A DNA stretch of 64,000 nucleotides from Candidatus Aenigmatarchaeota archaeon (lineage in GTDB: Archaea; Aenigmatarchaeota; Aenigmatarchaeia; GW2011-AR5): NCBI GenBank assembly GCA_016184005.1, contig JACPDL010000003.1, positions 235,632 to 299,631 of the forward strand. The letters are read 5' to 3'. The notes below the pieces were generated by a model. The model did not search any database. It worked only from the letters and a program-made list of their open reading frames with translations, and had not been told where the DNA came from. This document shows, one piece after another, positions 7,863 to 16,550 of this stretch. A program made the position numbers and the translations under genes. The stretch's first letter is position 1; each line of letters starts with the position of its first letter.

Positions 7863-8165
7863 TCACTCAACTTCTACAAAAACCCTGCCGTCTTCGACCT
7901 TTACCGGAAATGTCTTTATCGGATACGGGAAGCCGTAAGGGTCGCCTGTCATGACGCTGAAAGAATATCCGTGCCACGGGCATATCACTACGCCGTCTTC
8001 GTCAAGGCTTCCTTCAGCAAGCGGCCCGCCGCGATGCGGGCATGTGTTTTGTACTGCATAAAACTGTCCGTTCAGATAGAACAACGCTATTTCAGCCTCT
8101 CCGATCTTTACTGCCTTAGATTGACCAGGCATCATTTCATCTATTTTTGCAGCTTCATGGAGCAT
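7863..8165 (-). CDS. Rieske-type [2Fe-2S] ferredoxin
   Basis: A 100-residue protein with the two Rieske cluster-binding loops TCPHRG (Cys42, His44) and CPWHG (Cys62, His65). There is no signal peptide or membrane helix, so it resembles the soluble Rieske ferredoxins that feed electrons to oxygenases or the small subunit of nitrite reductase. No oxygenase partner lies next to it. It should act in cytoplasmic electron transfer; the partner is unknown. Confidence 0.88.
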   Translation of the reverse strand: MLHEAAKIDEMMPGQSKAVKIGEAEIALFYLNGQFYAVQNTCPHRGGPLAEGSLDEDGVVICPWHGYSFSVMTGDPYGFPYPIKTFPVKVEDGRVFVEVE

Positions 8166-8212
8166 TTTGAATCCATACCAATTTTGCAGAAATTGTCTTA
8201 AAGTTAACAGTC

Positions 8213-9139
8213 TTAATCCAACATAAGTTTTCTGACATGCCTTACTTCATGCCTGTCATAAAATTTTGCTATTGTGACTGCAGTTTCAGGCCGTTCAACG
8301 TGAGCTCTTAATTTATCTCCAGTTTCTGTGCGAAACATCTGCTTGCTTGAATAATTAATCATTCTATCCACTTCGTTTTCAGATCTTCGCGATCCATAAT
8401 TTTTACATGTCGGTACATAGACCAACGGAATGCCTCCTTTTTCTGACGCCAGTAATCCTAACAGGTACTCTGGACAGAATGTTGTATGCATATCAGATAT
8501 TTCCCCAGCTCTCTTTAGTTTTCTCAGTATTTCTTGCGTTTCTTGGCTGCCACAGTTCAAGCCATAAAAACCAGAAAACCTGTCGCCATACACCCTATAA
8601 GCAGCCGGAGCAGTGGAAGCATCTATACAGAGCGGGTTGAAAATTTGTGCTTCTGGATACAGGGTTGCCATAAACATCTCATGAACCTGCCTTCGGCGAT
8701 TAAGTTCTTCAAAAGCAGACAATTTGGCCTCTTTTCTTTGACCTATAATAACAGGCCTTTCTGCAAGCACACCTCTCATGAAATACAATGTATCTATAAT
8801 AGCACCTTCATCAACAGGAAAGTCATCTGCGTTCAATATGAATCTTGTATTGACTGGTCCTCCAATATCGAGCGATGCGTAAAAAGTAGTGCCGGGATTC
8901 AATCCTGTCCATTCAATGGGTTTTAATTCAACGCCACTTCTTTCCAGTTCCGTTCCATGGCACAGAAGATCTCTTCCGTGCAGAAGCTCGGGTTTGTATG
9001 TAAGAACAATATATTGCGAGTAACCGGTTTTTTCTTGATTCCTTAAGCTTCTTCGCAGAATTTTCTTAAGATTTGCAGCCGAGTGTGCATCGAGGACTGC
9101 GTGCCTTTGAACAACAGCCACTTTACCTGTACTGGTCAT
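8213..9139 (-). CDS. Unassigned protein, possibly glycosyltransferase-like
   Basis: A 308-residue soluble protein. The segment RFILNADDFPVDEG with a later GQRKEAK resembles the acidic metal site and following basic loop of GT-A-type nucleotide-sugar transferases, but the resemblance is weak and no full motif set is present. The ATG at 9139 is favoured because a minus-strand GAATAAAAAG box at about 9159-9168 would make it nearly leaderless. It is divergent from the exported protein at 9193. Confidence 0.45.
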   Translation of the reverse strand: MTSTGKVAVVQRHAVLDAHSAANLKKILRRSLRNQEKTGYSQYIVLTYKPELLHGRDLLCHGTELERSGVELKPIEWTGLNPGTTFYASLDIGGPVNTRFILNADDFPVDEGAIIDTLYFMRGVLAERPVIIGQRKEAKLSAFEELNRRRQVHEMFMATLYPEAQIFNPLCIDASTAPAAYRVYGDRFSGFYGLNCGSQETQEILRKLKRAGEISDMHTTFCPEYLLGLLASEKGGIPLVYVPTCKNYGSRRSENEVDRMINYSSKQMFRTETGDKLRAHVERPETAVTIAKFYDRHEVRHVRKLMLD

Positions 9140-9192
9140 GCCACCCACTATTTTGCATATCTTTTTATTCCTATTACGATATATGATAAGCT

Positions 9193-11175
9193 ATGAAATG
9201 GCTTGGCATTGCGTTCGTTCTTGTTGCGCTTTCTGCTGTTGCTTTTGCCCAGAGTGTTGGCAGCGTCATAGTTGTTTCAGATGTTACTTCTGCTGACTTC
9301 CTGATTGCAAAAAGCGCAGGTGAGAAATCGGGCATACCGGTGCTTATTGCAGCAAATGGGGAAATAACCGCAGAGCTCAAAGCCCAACTTGGCGAACTTA
9401 TGCCAAAAACAGTTATATTAATCGGCGGCCCTGCTGTGATAAAGCCGGAAGCAGAAGCAGATTTGAGCGCTTCAGGATACGCAGTTGTACGTATATGGGG
9501 ACTGGAGCGCACAGCTACCGCGATAGAAGCTGCCAAATATTTCTGGCGGGAAGGAGCTTCATGCGCTGTGCTTGCTGATGACACAAAGAACAGTGATGAT
9601 GACACAGAATTGCAGAGCAGCGCATCAAACCTGGCAGCACACAAGAAATGCCTTTTCATACCGGTACCCAACGGCACTATGCCAGCAGACATCCTCTCAG
9701 TGCTTCAAGATCTCGGTCCAAAGGAGGTCTTTTTCATCAGCAAACATATGAGAATGGAGATAAAGGACCAGTTGAAACAGTTCAGGCTCAAGGAAAAGAA
9801 CGATACTGATGATGTGGATGAGGAAATACTTAATGAGACGCCCCAAGACAAAAGAAAATTAGTTATTGTTGCCGCTCCCAACTGGAAGCATGTGTTTGGA
9901 ACAGGCGGCCAGACATATCACCAGACAATTGTCCGGATAGTAAGCAATGCAAACCAGACACCGATGCTCATAGAACTCATAAACAGCAGGAACATTACAG
10001 ATATCCGCGTTGTAGGCTTTCCTGCTCTTGCACAACAGATTGCAGACCAGCTCAATGCGTCCAATATTACAGTCAAGAGAATCAGCGGAGAAAGGGCAAG
10101 CGAGGTTGCTCACCGCGTACTGAAAGACCTTCTTGAGAAATGGAACGAAAAAAGAAGGGACGCGGAAAATAAAGAGGCAATAAGCAAGGAAAGGATAAAA
10201 GCAAGGCTGCTCCTTGTTATCAATTCGACAGAGCAATATCTTGATGCGTGGCTTGTAAGGCTTGACAAGCTTGCAGCAGAAGGCGCCGATGCAGGCAAGA
10301 TATCCCAGCTAAAAGAGCTTATAGCAGATGCCAAATCAAGGCTTGGCGAAATCAGAAGAAAGGTTCTTGAGGGCGATGTGGCAGGGGCTGAAAGACTTTT
10401 GTTTGAGGTCAGGAACAATTTTGAGAAGGCCAAATTCAGGTTCCGACTGGAGATAAAATGGCGCATAGATGATGAAGTAGAAGCGGAAGAAGACGGTGTA
10501 GAAAAACTGGAGATTAAACTGGATCTAAGGGATCTGGAAAACAGGTTTGGAGAGTTAAGAGGAAGATGCGTTAATATTACTGCTGTTGAATCACTTGTCG
10601 GGAGGGCAAAGTCATTGCACGATGAGATGAAGCAGGCGCGGGAAGAAGGGAATCACACGCGTACCGCAGAAATAGCAAGGGAAGGCAATGGCGTTGCAGA
10701 ACAAGCGCGTGCGCTGGGGGATGTATGCGATAAGCGCGGTGAGATATCTGACAAGCTCAGGAAGATCGCAGGAGAGCTGGTTGAGCGCAAGGCTGAAAAG
10801 ACCGGGATGACGGAAAAGATAGAAATACAATTTCGCGGGCTGAATGATGGAAGAGTAAACCGCAGCCTTCAGGTAACATGGAACATTAAATCACCGGTAA
10901 TGAAAATACTGCACACGGCTGTCCATTATGATTATACTTCTCATCCGGGAACCCTGGGTAAAGACGTGACCCCAGGACAAGCCGGCTATCCGGTGCTGAC
11001 AACTGAATTTGCGAGCGGCAACTTTACAGTACCGAGAGCATTCCAAGCGCAGATATTGCCTGATAAAGAAGGAACGCTGTATCTCCGTGCCCATGCCTTG
11101 ATTAATGGCAGAAACTACTGGACAGAGGAAAGAAAGGTTGAAATCAAACCCCAGGCAATAGGCACGTCAGGTTAA
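9193..11175 (+). CDS. Exported protein with cell-wall-binding repeat 2 domains
   Basis: A 660-residue protein. Residues 1-19 form a signal peptide (AFAQ cleavage region). Residues about 22-300 contain tandem units of the cell-wall-binding repeat 2 type (SADFLIAKSAGEKSGIPVLI and KTVILIGGPAVI are typical strands). Residues about 310-560 are charged helices likely to form coiled coils, followed by a beta-rich C-terminal domain. It probably sits in the cell envelope. It heads a run of exported proteins extending to 14620. Confidence 0.75.
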   Translation: MKWLGIAFVLVALSAVAFAQSVGSVIVVSDVTSADFLIAKSAGEKSGIPVLIAANGEITAELKAQLGELMPKTVILIGGPAVIKPEAEADLSASGYAVVRIWGLERTATAIEAAKYFWREGASCAVLADDTKNSDDDTELQSSASNLAAHKKCLFIPVPNGTMPADILSVLQDLGPKEVFFISKHMRMEIKDQLKQFRLKEKNDTDDVDEEILNETPQDKRKLVIVAAPNWKHVFGTGGQTYHQTIVRIVSNANQTPMLIELINSRNITDIRVVGFPALAQQIADQLNASNITVKRISGERASEVAHRVLKDLLEKWNEKRRDAENKEAISKERIKARLLLVINSTEQYLDAWLVRLDKLAAEGADAGKISQLKELIADAKSRLGEIRRKVLEGDVAGAERLLFEVRNNFEKAKFRFRLEIKWRIDDEVEAEEDGVEKLEIKLDLRDLENRFGELRGRCVNITAVESLVGRAKSLHDEMKQAREEGNHTRTAEIAREGNGVAEQARALGDVCDKRGEISDKLRKIAGELVERKAEKTGMTEKIEIQFRGLNDGRVNRSLQVTWNIKSPVMKILHTAVHYDYTSHPGTLGKDVTPGQAGYPVLTTEFASGNFTVPRAFQAQILPDKEGTLYLRAHALINGRNYWTEERKVEIKPQAIGTSG

Positions 11176-11180
11176 TCCCC

Positions 11181-11696
11181 ATGGCAGACAACCGGGTTTT
11201 TTTCTTCCTGATGTCTATAATCCTTGCATCTGCATGCGTACAAAATTCATCGCTAAATCTAACTTCTGAATCGAACAACCAGACACAACAGGCTGCAAAC
11301 GAGACAGCACAAGTGGGCACGGTCCAGCCGCTCCCACAGGAACAAGGCGGGCTTGGCGGCATAAGCACTGTGCCGGCACCGCAGGAGCAGCAACCAGAAG
11401 AACCCGGAATTGTTTCATTCGTAGTTGTGGCTGATGATAATGGTTTGTATCCGCAAACAATTGTTGTGCCGAAAGGCATCCCAGTAGAGCTGACGTTCAA
11501 CGTTCGCGAACAAAACGTTTACTATGGCGGCCTTGATTTCAGGAGCAGCAAATTCACTACAGGGACAGTATTAGCAGGGAAAGAGATTACCGTGCAATTT
11601 ACCGCAGATGAATCCTTCAGTTATGCAAGCTACTGGCCTGTGTCGAACGTCATTAAAGCGACAGGCAATATTATCGTGAACCAACAAGCAATCTGA
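11181..11696 (+). CDS. Lipoprotein with cupredoxin-like domain
   Basis: A 171-residue protein with a lipobox-like signal (LASAC, Cys near residue 19), a Gln/Pro/Asn-rich linker and a C-terminal beta domain (YPQTIVVPKGIPVELTFNV) typical of cupredoxin folds. The usual Cys and His copper ligands are absent from the C-terminal loop, so it may not bind copper. It starts five bases after the upstream gene and is probably co-transcribed with it. It likely acts outside the membrane. Confidence 0.65.
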   Translation: MADNRVFFFLMSIILASACVQNSSLNLTSESNNQTQQAANETAQVGTVQPLPQEQGGLGGISTVPAPQEQQPEEPGIVSFVVVADDNGLYPQTIVVPKGIPVELTFNVREQNVYYGGLDFRSSKFTTGTVLAGKEITVQFTADESFSYASYWPVSNVIKATGNIIVNQQAI

Positions 11697-11749
11697 TTCC
11701 TTTCCCTGATGATCATCTTTTTATTCAGGGAAAATTGAATGATAGTTCA

Positions 11750-14134
11750 ATGAAACTATACATCCTCCTGCCGATCATGTTCCTGGCCGCTGTTGTACAC
11801 GCAGCGCCAACCCTGTTTGGTTCGCTCCCAGCTAACGACGCGTTTACCAAAGGCGGCACTATAAATTTTTCTGTCAACGCAAGCAGCGCAGCCCTCAACT
11901 CAAGCAATGCAGTGCTTTTTGTAATATCGAAAAGCGCCTATGACCAGGGGGAAAGCTGGGACAGGTATGTTATGCAGTGCGGAAATTATACTGTTTCAGA
12001 CTGGAAATGCAACAGAACGGTATCTTTTGCCATTGCAGGCTCTGACACGCCCGAACTGTTTTATTTCGAGGCCAATGACACCAGCGGCTCAAACCTCGGC
12101 ACTGCAGCATCACCGCTGAGATTCACGCTGGACAGAAGCCCGCCCCTGATGTCTATCCTCGCGCCGCAGAACAACTCCTATGTTTCAGGGAATGTCACTG
12201 TCCAGATATCCGCTGGAGACACGGCCTCTGGCGTCAACGACAGCACACTGCAATTTTCACTGGACAACGCGACATGGAATAACTTCACAGGCGGCATAGG
12301 AGTTTGGAATAGCGTCGCTTATGCTGACAACACAAGCGTCAGGATATATGCGAGAGCAAAGGATAACGTGGCTAACAGCGTGGAAACAAGCATAAACGTC
12401 AGTACAGACAACGAGATGCCTAAAATCCTGATCATCTCGCCTGCAAACGGCTCGTCAATAGCCGGATCTTACACATTCCAGGCAACGGTAAATGACACAT
12501 ATTCAGGCATCAACACAGGCTCTGTTTCTGTGCGATTTGCCAACAGCAATTTTGGAATGACATGCGCGGGAACAAAAAACCTCAACTGCAGCGTGGCAAT
12601 AGACACATCTGTCTATGCTGATAATACTTACAACGCAACATTCAGCGTCCTGGATGCTGCCAGCAATCCGAACAACGCAACAATCTCTATGAGCACCAAA
12701 AACAGCAAGCCGACTGTGAACCTGCTGCTGCAGGAAGGCTTTCTCAAAGGAACCGTTGCAATCAATGTCTCGATAACAAAGCCGGAAGGCATCATAAGCA
12801 ATGTCACACTCGCGCTTGAAAACGGCAACATCGTGCCTGTCGGAAAGATGGATTGCAGCAGTGATTTCACATCCTGCACGTACACCATGGACACGACAAG
12901 ATTCCCTGACGGAGCAAAAACGCTGGCTGCAACAGCCGGCAACAGCCTTGGCTACTCGCTGAAAAGCTCAGTCAGGGTGAACATCGACAACACGAAGCCA
13001 ACAATCACAATAAACACGCCGCAGATTGTCAAAGGCGCATGGGATATTGCTGCGACAGTGACAGACGAAAATCCCCATGAAGAGAAGGTTGCATTCAAGA
13101 TCGGCTCCTACCTGCAAACAATGTTCTGCACTACCCAGGCGAAGTCGCTGGACTGCAAGTCAAAATACGATTCAAACCTGCTGTCAGACGGGCCACTAGT
13201 ACTCGAAATTACAGCTTCTGACAAGCCCGGAAACTCGTTCACGGCTTCAAAAAACGTTTCCATAGACAACAAGCCCCCTGAATTCAGGTTCATCAAGATC
13301 GACCCTATATACTCGAAAGGCCCCAAAGAAATAAAATTCACTGTAGGGCTGGAGGATGCAGGCAGCAGCGTAAAGGTTGCACGGGCAACGATAAAGCATC
13401 CAGAATTCACTGCAACCCTTGACATGATAAACGTTTCGGCTGTTTGGTACGGAAAGGCCACCATAGTGAGCTACGGCAGCCACAAAGTCAGCATCAAGGC
13501 CGAAGACCAAAGCGGCAATTCAGTGACATATGACGAGAAAGGATACTTCTACATCGGGCCTCTGTCATGCGGTGACGGCATATGCCAGGCAGCAGAGAAC
13601 AGCTGCCTGTGCGCAGATGACTGCTCGGGGCCGACATGCTCCGGCAATCAGGTAACAGAATGCGGTTCAGGCCTTCCTGTATGCGCCCCGCCGCCCATAT
13701 GCGGCAACGACCTCTGCAGCAGCAGCGAGAGCTGCATCAGCTGCTCAACAGACTGCGGCACATGCGAAGCCATAGCATCTGCCGAAAAAATGATCGACGA
13801 CAAGAAGAAATCCGGCAAGAACGAGACATTAGGCACAGGGTCCGGGACACAACCCGGTGCTGAAGCCGAAGCGCGGTCGCTATTTGCGCCTGTCATCGGC
13901 TCCATAAAGGAGAACCCCCTTGTTGCAATTACATTCGTGACTGTCATAGTCATGCTTATCCTGCTGTTCGCACTACGGAAGAAAAGACCGCAGTCCATGT
14001 CTGCCAGCCAGTCCGTATTTTCTCAAAAAGCGCAGCTTTTTGAAATTCTCAAAATGCAGAGCGTTTTGGAATCTCGAAAAAACTTTGTTTTTTCGAAGAT
14101 CTCGGAGAAGCTTCGCTTCTCCCAAGATCACTAA
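11750..14134 (+). CDS. Large surface protein with Ig-like repeats and C-terminal anchor
   Basis: A 794-residue protein with a signal peptide at residues 1-21, then several Ig-like beta-sandwich repeats (recurrent PPLMSIL, MPKILIISP, KPTITINTP and KPPEFRF starts, each about 90-100 residues) rich in Asn-X-Ser/Thr sites. A cysteine-rich segment with CGDGIC, CADDC, CGNDLC and CSTDC is followed by a membrane helix (VAITFVTVIVMLILLFAL) and a basic stop. The final 38 or so residues are encoded by family A hairpin repeat (14017-14131), so the natural C-terminus was probably shorter. An S-layer or adhesin-like role is inferred. Confidence 0.75.
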   Translation: MKLYILLPIMFLAAVVHAAPTLFGSLPANDAFTKGGTINFSVNASSAALNSSNAVLFVISKSAYDQGESWDRYVMQCGNYTVSDWKCNRTVSFAIAGSDTPELFYFEANDTSGSNLGTAASPLRFTLDRSPPLMSILAPQNNSYVSGNVTVQISAGDTASGVNDSTLQFSLDNATWNNFTGGIGVWNSVAYADNTSVRIYARAKDNVANSVETSINVSTDNEMPKILIISPANGSSIAGSYTFQATVNDTYSGINTGSVSVRFANSNFGMTCAGTKNLNCSVAIDTSVYADNTYNATFSVLDAASNPNNATISMSTKNSKPTVNLLLQEGFLKGTVAINVSITKPEGIISNVTLALENGNIVPVGKMDCSSDFTSCTYTMDTTRFPDGAKTLAATAGNSLGYSLKSSVRVNIDNTKPTITINTPQIVKGAWDIAATVTDENPHEEKVAFKIGSYLQTMFCTTQAKSLDCKSKYDSNLLSDGPLVLEITASDKPGNSFTASKNVSIDNKPPEFRFIKIDPIYSKGPKEIKFTVGLEDAGSSVKVARATIKHPEFTATLDMINVSAVWYGKATIVSYGSHKVSIKAEDQSGNSVTYDEKGYFYIGPLSCGDGICQAAENSCLCADDCSGPTCSGNQVTECGSGLPVCAPPPICGNDLCSSSESCISCSTDCGTCEAIASAEKMIDDKKKSGKNETLGTGSGTQPGAEAEARSLFAPVIGSIKENPLVAITFVTVIVMLILLFALRKKRPQSMSASQSVFSQKAQLFEILKMQSVLESRKNFVFSKISEKLRFSQDH
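14017..14131 (-). repeat. Hairpin array, family A, in frame at a gene 3' end
   Basis: Four adjacent hairpins: CAAAAAGC/GCTTTTTG (14024-14042), CAAAATGC/GCGTTTTG (14050-14068, one U-G wobble), CGAAAAAAC/GTTTTTTCG (14075-14095) and GGAGAAGC/GCTTCTCC (14104-14122), each with a 3-nt loop. The minus strand matches the consensus seen at 38363-38476 and 47758-47845. It encodes the last residues of the surface protein and supplies sequence up to its stop codon. Confidence 0.85.
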
Positions 14135-14146
14135 GAAGAGATAGCA

Positions 14147-14620
14147 ATGCTGAACAAAACACTTGCGTTCTTCACATGCCTTGTTTTAGTCACATTAACT
14201 ACTGGTTGCGTCCAGCAAGCCAACCAAGCTCAAGCAAAAAGAATACAAGATTCCAGATGTGAAGGAACTGCAGACTGCTTTTACGGCAATGTAAGCAGGA
14301 TACTTGACGGTGACACGATCGAGGTCGATGGGGACAGTGTAAGGCTTGTTCTTGTGGCCGCTCCGGAAACCTATGAGCAGGGCGGCGCCGAAGCAACGTC
14401 ATTCATAGCACAAAACTGTCCAGTTGGATCAAAGGTTCTTGTTGACCAGGATGACTGGCAGATGTATGATGACTATGGCAGGATGCTTGCAGTAGTATGG
14501 TGCAACGGCAAACGAATCAATGAAGAGAGCATAGAACAAGGATTTTCTGACATTTACCGCATATTCTGCTCTCAAAGCGAATTCGGCGATGATGAATGGG
14601 CTGTTAAGCTTGGTTGCTAA
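14147..14620 (+). CDS. Exported thermonuclease-like (SNase) lipoprotein
   Basis: A 157-residue protein with a lipobox-like signal (LTTGC, Cys near residue 21) followed by the staphylococcal-nuclease fold: DGDTIEV, VRLVLVAAPE and the later DDYGRMLAVVW segment. Family members cleave DNA and RNA with calcium at a conserved Asp/Arg/Glu site; Asp and Glu positions are visible here, and the first arginine of the motif is VRLV. It may degrade extracellular nucleic acids for uptake. It follows the surface protein by 12 nt. Confidence 0.78.
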   Translation: MLNKTLAFFTCLVLVTLTTGCVQQANQAQAKRIQDSRCEGTADCFYGNVSRILDGDTIEVDGDSVRLVLVAAPETYEQGGAEATSFIAQNCPVGSKVLVDQDDWQMYDDYGRMLAVVWCNGKRINEESIEQGFSDIYRIFCSQSEFGDDEWAVKLGC

Positions 14621-14656
14621 AAAATAAAATAAAAAAGAAAGAGAAAAATAAAAAAT

Positions 14657-15160
14657 TTAAGATGCTCCATACCCGTTCGGAGTTGCTAATGCACAAAACT
14701 GGTGCCCGCCGTTGTTGCTAGAGTCGCAATTATAGTTTGTATCGGAAACGCCTTGGTCCATAATAACTTCAAACTGACCCCAGATAGCGTAACCACCATC
14801 TCTCCAGTAAGGGCTGTTTTCTAGTTCAGAGCCAACCCAAATTATTTTGTAGTGCCAGGTCTCGCCTGAACCGCCGGGAACGTTGCCGTTCCACTCATTA
14901 TCTTCCCATGCTTCAGGTGTCCAGGGTGCTCCGTTGAATCGTGCATCGTTCCATGCTTTCGACCATTTCATGACGAGATGGTCATTTGCATAGGTTGGAT
15001 CGCCCCATACTGTTCCATCAAGAGTCCTGTCAACGCCGTCTGCTGCACCAACAAAAACTCTTGCTTGATAGTTATATCCAAACTGGTCGAATCCGCTTGC
15101 GAACACCGTTGTCGTTAGCATCGCTGCAATCGCTGCCAAGAAAACGATCTTGTTTTTCAT
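14657..15160 (-). CDS. Exported aromatic-rich protein of unknown function
   Basis: A 167-residue protein with a signal peptide (residues 1-22, VFAS cleavage region) and a Trp/Tyr/Asp/Asn-rich mature part (RTLDGTVWGDPTYANDHLVM, WSKAWNDARFNG). The aromatic-rich beta pattern suggests an extracellular carbohydrate- or protein-binding domain, but no motif identifies it. It is convergent with the nuclease gene. A lysine- and A-rich stretch near 14620-14655 separates the two stops. Confidence 0.65.
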   Translation of the reverse strand: MKNKIVFLAAIAAMLTTTVFASGFDQFGYNYQARVFVGAADGVDRTLDGTVWGDPTYANDHLVMKWSKAWNDARFNGAPWTPEAWEDNEWNGNVPGGSGETWHYKIIWVGSELENSPYWRDGGYAIWGQFEVIMDQGVSDTNYNCDSSNNGGHQFCALATPNGYGAS

Positions 15161-15250
15161 GCTAAATTTTTCCCTAAAATATATTTAAAGCACTGGACTC
15201 GGACTTTCTAACAAAGCCACCGAAGGGAATTGAACCCTTAACCTGCAGTT

Positions 15251-15326
15251 GTTTTGACCCAAATAATATGCTTTCATAGTTCTTTGGGGTTTATCCAGAC
15301 CTTTCTTCCTAAGAAAGGGATGGATT
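15251..15326 (-). other. Canonical anticodon-loop intron of tRNA-Thr
   Basis: A 76-nt intron. Cutting after the second base of each 3-nt bulge (TA/A and AC/A) joins nucleotides 37 and 38 exactly. The intronic stem ATCC/GGGT supports the junction. Inside is a hairpin CCTTTCTT/AAGAAAGG that resembles the ends of the larger D-loop insertion, so the two may share an origin. Confidence 0.82.
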
Positions 15327-15343
15327 TACAAAACTGCTGCTCT

Positions 15344-15494
15344 GCCAGACTTCTCTGGCCTTTCTTCACCAGTTCTCTTACCAGCTCTTCACCGGTTCTA
15401 TTACCAGTACTTTACCAGTACTTTACCAGTTCTATTACCAGTACTTTTACCAGTTCTATCTGTTCTTTCCGCTGGCGCTTTCTTTCAAGAAAGG
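15344..15494 (-). other. D-loop insertion (possible second intron) of tRNA-Thr
   Basis: A 151-nt insertion whose ends slide over a repeated TGGC, so the exact borders are uncertain by four bases. Its ends pair (CCTTTCTT with AAGAAAGG). A small hairpin CCAGA/TCTGG lies at the 3' border. I could not draw a standard bulge-helix-bulge here, so removal by the splicing endonuclease is plausible but not shown. Confidence 0.65.
15368..15460. repeat. 11-12 bp tandem repeat inside the tRNA insertion
   Basis: Eight consecutive imperfect units on the plus strand, each beginning ACCAG or ACCGG (for example ACCAGTTCTATT and ACCAGTACTTT), of 11 or 12 bp. The repeat occupies most of the D-loop insertion and may vary in copy number between strains. 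Confidence 0.85.
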
Positions 15495-15572
15495 GCCATT
15501 TGAGCTACAGTGGCGTTATCAGTGATATCTGAATATAAATATTTATATTGGTTTCAAGAAATAGAAGCTATA

Positions 15573-16196
15573 ATGGCTGTAAACATTGATGGCATTGAAT
15601 CATACTGGATTAGCATGTGGGAAACATTGAGCTTTTCCGGTTTTATCGTACCGCTCCTCTTTTATTCACTGCTGCTTGCGATTTATGCTGCTTTCTTGTG
15701 GCATTTCTACAAGTCTGTATCAAAAAGAGACCTTTTCAGGCTTAATCTCGACCGCAAGCATAGCTGGAAGAATTCCACCGTCTATGTTGTCAAGTACCTT
15801 TTCACTTTTCCCGCCCTGACGTTTTTCTGGTTCTTCGGGCTATCTGCAATACTTTTCCTGCTGTCTAAATCGCAGACAACAACAGACATACTAACCATCT
15901 CGATGGCTCTGGTGGCAGCTGCCAGGATTACAGCATACTATAAGGAAGGCGTTGCAGAAGAAATAGCAAAGATACTGCCTCTGGGCGTACTGGCTATATT
16001 TGTGGTTGATCCCATTTATTTTTCTATTGACCTCACTTTGAGGCACTTTTACAGCCTTCCTGCGCTCGCGCCTCTCCTAATCAATTATCTGTTTTTTGCA
16101 GTAATCCTAGAACTGGTTCTACGCATCTTATTCATGATGAAGGTTGCTGTAGTTGACGCGAAAAAGGGCAAGAGTAAAGCTAGAACTAACGAATAG
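15573..16196 (+). CDS. Putative multi-pass membrane protein
   Basis: A 207-residue protein with about six hydrophobic segments (around 20-45, 70-100, 105-130, 135-150, 160-180 and 180-200) and basic loops, ending in a Lys/Arg-rich tail. The ATG at 15573 is preferred because an AT-rich TATAAATATTTATA box lies just upstream at 15534-15547; the frame open from 15510 would overlap the tRNA 5' end. No family recognised. Confidence 0.6.
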   Translation: MAVNIDGIESYWISMWETLSFSGFIVPLLFYSLLLAIYAAFLWHFYKSVSKRDLFRLNLDRKHSWKNSTVYVVKYLFTFPALTFFWFFGLSAILFLLSKSQTTTDILTISMALVAAARITAYYKEGVAEEIAKILPLGVLAIFVVDPIYFSIDLTLRHFYSLPALAPLLINYLFFAVILELVLRILFMMKVAVVDAKKGKSKARTNE

Positions 16197-16198
16197 TT

Positions 16199-16213
16199 GG
16201 TATCCTGAGTATG
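16199..16213 (+). promoter_or_regulatory. Shared leader motif ending at the start codon
   Basis: GGTATCCTGAGTATG directly precedes and includes the ATG of the DUF192 gene. The same 15 nt are found in front of the genes at 24778 and 37864 (minus), where they form the right arm of family C hairpins. Here the rest of the element is missing. Confidence 0.55.
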
Positions 16214-16549
16214 ACGCATATCAAGATTAAGCTTGGAAAGAGTGTTTTCAACATCAAAGACTGCCGCGGGCTTGGCTCTCTGAGAGGCCTTATGTTTGAT
16301 AACATGGATGGCCACGACGGCGCGCTGATTACTGCTGGTGGCGTTTGGATGCCGTTTGTCAAAAGCAAGCTGAATCTTATTTTTCTGGACAAAGGCATGA
16401 AAATTCTGGATAAGCAGCTGGCTGTTCCATTGACGTTAAACCCTAGAACATGGAAGGTTTACAGTTCTGATAAAGCGAAATACTGTTTGGAGCTCAAGCA
16501 TACAAAGCTGAGCGTAAAGAAAGGCACAAAGATCGTTCTCAACAGCTGA
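16211..16549 (+). CDS. DUF192 family protein
   Basis: A 112-residue protein with the DUF192 pattern: a GLGSLRGLMF start, a central VWMPFVKSKLNLIFLDKG strand pair and a later YCLELK strand. The family is widespread and often exported in bacteria; its function is unknown. No signal peptide is visible here. It ends two bases before the convergent small gene. Confidence 0.68.
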   Translation: MTHIKIKLGKSVFNIKDCRGLGSLRGLMFDNMDGHDGALITAGGVWMPFVKSKLNLIFLDKGMKILDKQLAVPLTLNPRTWKVYSSDKAKYCLELKHTKLSVKKGTKIVLNS

Positions 16550-16550
16550 C

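Larger units (their letters stand above)
15215..15514 (-). tRNA. tRNA-Thr (UGU) with two insertions
   Basis: Read on the minus strand, exons 15514-15495, 15343-15327 and 15250-15215 join into a 73-nt cloverleaf: acceptor GCCACTG/CGGTGGC with U73, D stem GCTC/GAGC, anticodon stem GCAGT/ACTGC with loop TTTGTAA (anticodon UGU) and T stem AAGGG/CCCTT with loop TTCAATT. The 76-nt insertion at 37/38 has a bulge-helix-bulge: TTTG/CAAA flanked by bulges TAA and ACA. The 151-nt insertion in the D loop contains tandem repeats. Spliced tRNA would be sealed by the RtcB encoded nearby. Confidence 0.85.

Noticed and set aside
15254-15532. A 92-codon plus-strand frame over the tRNA-Thr gene
   Set aside because: It is created by the tandem repeats and tRNA introns and lies antisense to the tRNA.
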